From: an uncultured Collinsella sp.
Lineage (GTDB): Bacteria > Actinomycetota > Coriobacteriia > Coriobacteriales > Coriobacteriaceae
Reading direction: 5' to 3'
NCBI GenBank assembly: GCA_900547835.1
Contig: URIJ01000040.1
Location: 1 to 13,650 of the forward strand
Length of the DNA stretch: 13,650 nucleotides
The position numbers and the translations under genes were made by a program. Numbering within the stretch: position 1 is the stretch's first letter; every line of letters begins with the position of its first letter. Shown here piece after piece: positions 12,557 through 13,650 of this stretch. The notes under the pieces are model-generated. The model was not told the DNA's origin. It did not search any database and saw only the letters and a program-made list of their open reading frames with translations.

Positions 12557-13650
12557 CTAGTTAGTCGTCGTGTCGGAATCGTCACCCGAGGCAGAGCCAG
12601 AAAGCGAAACCGTCAGCGTGATCGTGCTGTCGGTGGACTGCTTGCCGGTGGGGGAGACGCCCGTAACGGTGGCATCCTCGTTACCGCTCACGGGATTGCC
12701 GTTCTGGTCACAGAAGCCAATGTTATAGAAACCGGCGTTGTTGAGCGCGGTAACGGCGGCGGAAATGCTCTTGCCGTATAGGTTGCCCGGGACGGAGGCC
12801 TTGCCGGACTTCTTGGCAATGACGACGGTGATCGTGGCGCCGGGCTTCTGCTTGCCACTGGGGTTCCAGCTAATGACGGTGCCCTCGGTGACGGAGTCGT
12901 TCTCCTGGTAGCTGACGTCGACGCCAAAGCCTGCCATATCGAGGGCGTTGCGCGCCTGGGCCTCGGTCATGTCGGTCAGGTCGGGGACGGACGTGGTATC
13001 CGGGCCGCTCGAGACCTTGTACGAGATGGTCGTGCCCTTCTCGACTTCCTTACCGGCTTCGGTGCCCTGCTCAAAGACCTGGCCCTCATCGGCCTCGTTG
13101 GCCTCCTCGGAGGCGTTGCCCTTCAGGCCAACGCTTGCCAGCGCGGCTTCTGCCTGGTCCTTGGTCAGGCCGACCAGCCGGGGAACCTCAACCTTCTCGG
13201 AGGGCTTGGGGCCCTTGGAGATTACCAGGTTCACCTTGGTGCCCTTGGCCTTCTTGGTGTTGCCGTTGGGCGTCTGCTCGGCGACCTTGCCCTCGTCGAC
13301 ATCGTCGTTATAGCTCTGGTCGACAGTTCCGACCTCAAGGCCGGCCTCCTTGATCAGCTCGATAGCGGTCTGCTGGTCCTTGCCCAGCACATCGGGCACG
13401 GTGACCTGCTCGCCGCCAAAGAGTCCTGTGGCAAAGGCCACCACGATACCGATGACGGCAACGGCTGCCACCACGGCGGCGATGATCTTGTTCTTGTTGG
13501 ATTTGGGCTTTTCGACCTCGTAGGAGCCGGTGGAGCCCGAAACCGAGCTACGGGCGGTATTCTGGCCGCTCACGCCCGAGACGGGACGCACCATGGCGCG
13601 CGTCTGATCGGAAAGCTCGCGAGTCTTGGTGGCGCCCAGCTCACCGGGGG
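12557..13650 (-). CDS. pknB: Serine/threonine protein kinase, transmembrane and PASTA region (N-terminal part outside window)
   Basis: PknB/StkP-type kinases sense cell-wall fragments through external PASTA domains and regulate growth and division. Only the part after the kinase domain is in view: the frame is open to the window edge (L-S-D-Q-T-R-A just before an internal Met at 13594). A juxtamembrane linker rich in Ser and Lys leads to one transmembrane helix (about 13418-13486), and then four repeats follow, opening V-T-V-P-D-V-L-G, V-E-V-P-R-L-V-G, T-S-V-P-D-L-T-D and A-S-V-P-G-N-L-Y-G. Each has the PASTA alternation of a helix (A-x-x-A-L) and K-G-T or similar before a final strand. The fourth is divergent, and the protein ends in an Asp/Thr tail. 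The kinase domain is inferred from the family; a non-kinase PASTA protein cannot be excluded. Confidence 0.85.
   Translation of the reverse strand, partial: PGELGATKTRELSDQTRAMVRPVSGVSGQNTARSSVSGSTGSYEVEKPKSNKNKIIAAVVAAVAVIGIVVAFATGLFGGEQVTVPDVLGKDQQTAIELIKEAGLEVGTVDQSYNDDVDEGKVAEQTPNGNTKKAKGTKVNLVISKGPKPSEKVEVPRLVGLTKDQAEAALASVGLKGNASEEANEADEGQVFEQGTEAGKEVEKGTTISYKVSSGPDTTSVPDLTDMTEAQARNALDMAGFGVDVSYQENDSVTEGTVISWNPSGKQKPGATITVVIAKKSGKASVPGNLYGKSISAAVTALNNAGFYNIGFCDQNGNPVSGNEDATVTGVSPTGKQSTDSTITLTVSLSGSASGDDSDTTTN

Overview
The window looks like chromosomal DNA of a GC-rich gut Actinomycetota of the Coriobacteriia, most likely Collinsella or a close relative. This is an inference from codon and GC style, the one-piece mannose-PTS EIIAB-EIIC-EIID-DUF956 block, strong AGGAGG ribosome binding sites, and the pairing of a fructoselysine-type operon with a PASTA-kinase gene. 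No 16S or marker gene is present to prove it.

Layout. (1) 1-332 is the 3' end of the hydrogenase nickel-insertion gene hypA, followed by a long inverted repeat. (2) 333-3992 is a glucose/mannose-type phosphotransferase operon, manX (fused IIA-IIB), manY, manZ and the DUF956 gene manO. It is preceded by a 374-bp leader with a LacI/CcpA-like operator. A strong hairpin separates manZ from manO, and a 19-bp perfect-stem terminator closes the block. (3) 4238-4313 is tRNA-Arg(CCT). (4) 4403-6690 is a graveyard: an iron-containing alcohol dehydrogenase pseudogene on the minus strand with several frameshifts, then short remnants that resemble a nucleoside-kinase-like N-terminus, a LevR-type PRD domain and a HAD hydrolase C-terminus. 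(5) 6758-12062 is a fructoselysine (Amadori product) utilisation cluster: a GntR/UTRA regulator, a promoter bracketed by two 21-bp direct repeats, a YfcC-family permease gene, frlC, frlB and frlD. (6) 12063-12556 holds the N-terminal stub of a second PfkB kinase and several hairpins. (7) 12557 to the end, minus strand, is the membrane and PASTA part of a Ser/Thr protein kinase.

How the parts work together. In the frl cluster the permease would import fructoselysine, FrlD would phosphorylate it, FrlB would cleave the 6-phosphate to glucose 6-phosphate and lysine, and FrlC would interconvert the psicoselysine epimer. The APC-type FrlA of Escherichia coli is absent, and the transporter slot is filled by a YfcC-type permease of the amino-acid exchanger superfamily. 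This invites the idea of fructoselysine/lysine exchange.

The most notable observation is that this cluster seems to be dying from the transporter down. The permease has an in-frame TGA and a one-base deletion, FrlC has lost the usual metal-binding His, FrlD has an altered GAGD motif, and FrlB looks intact. Alternatively, some of these changes could be sequencing errors or functional divergence.
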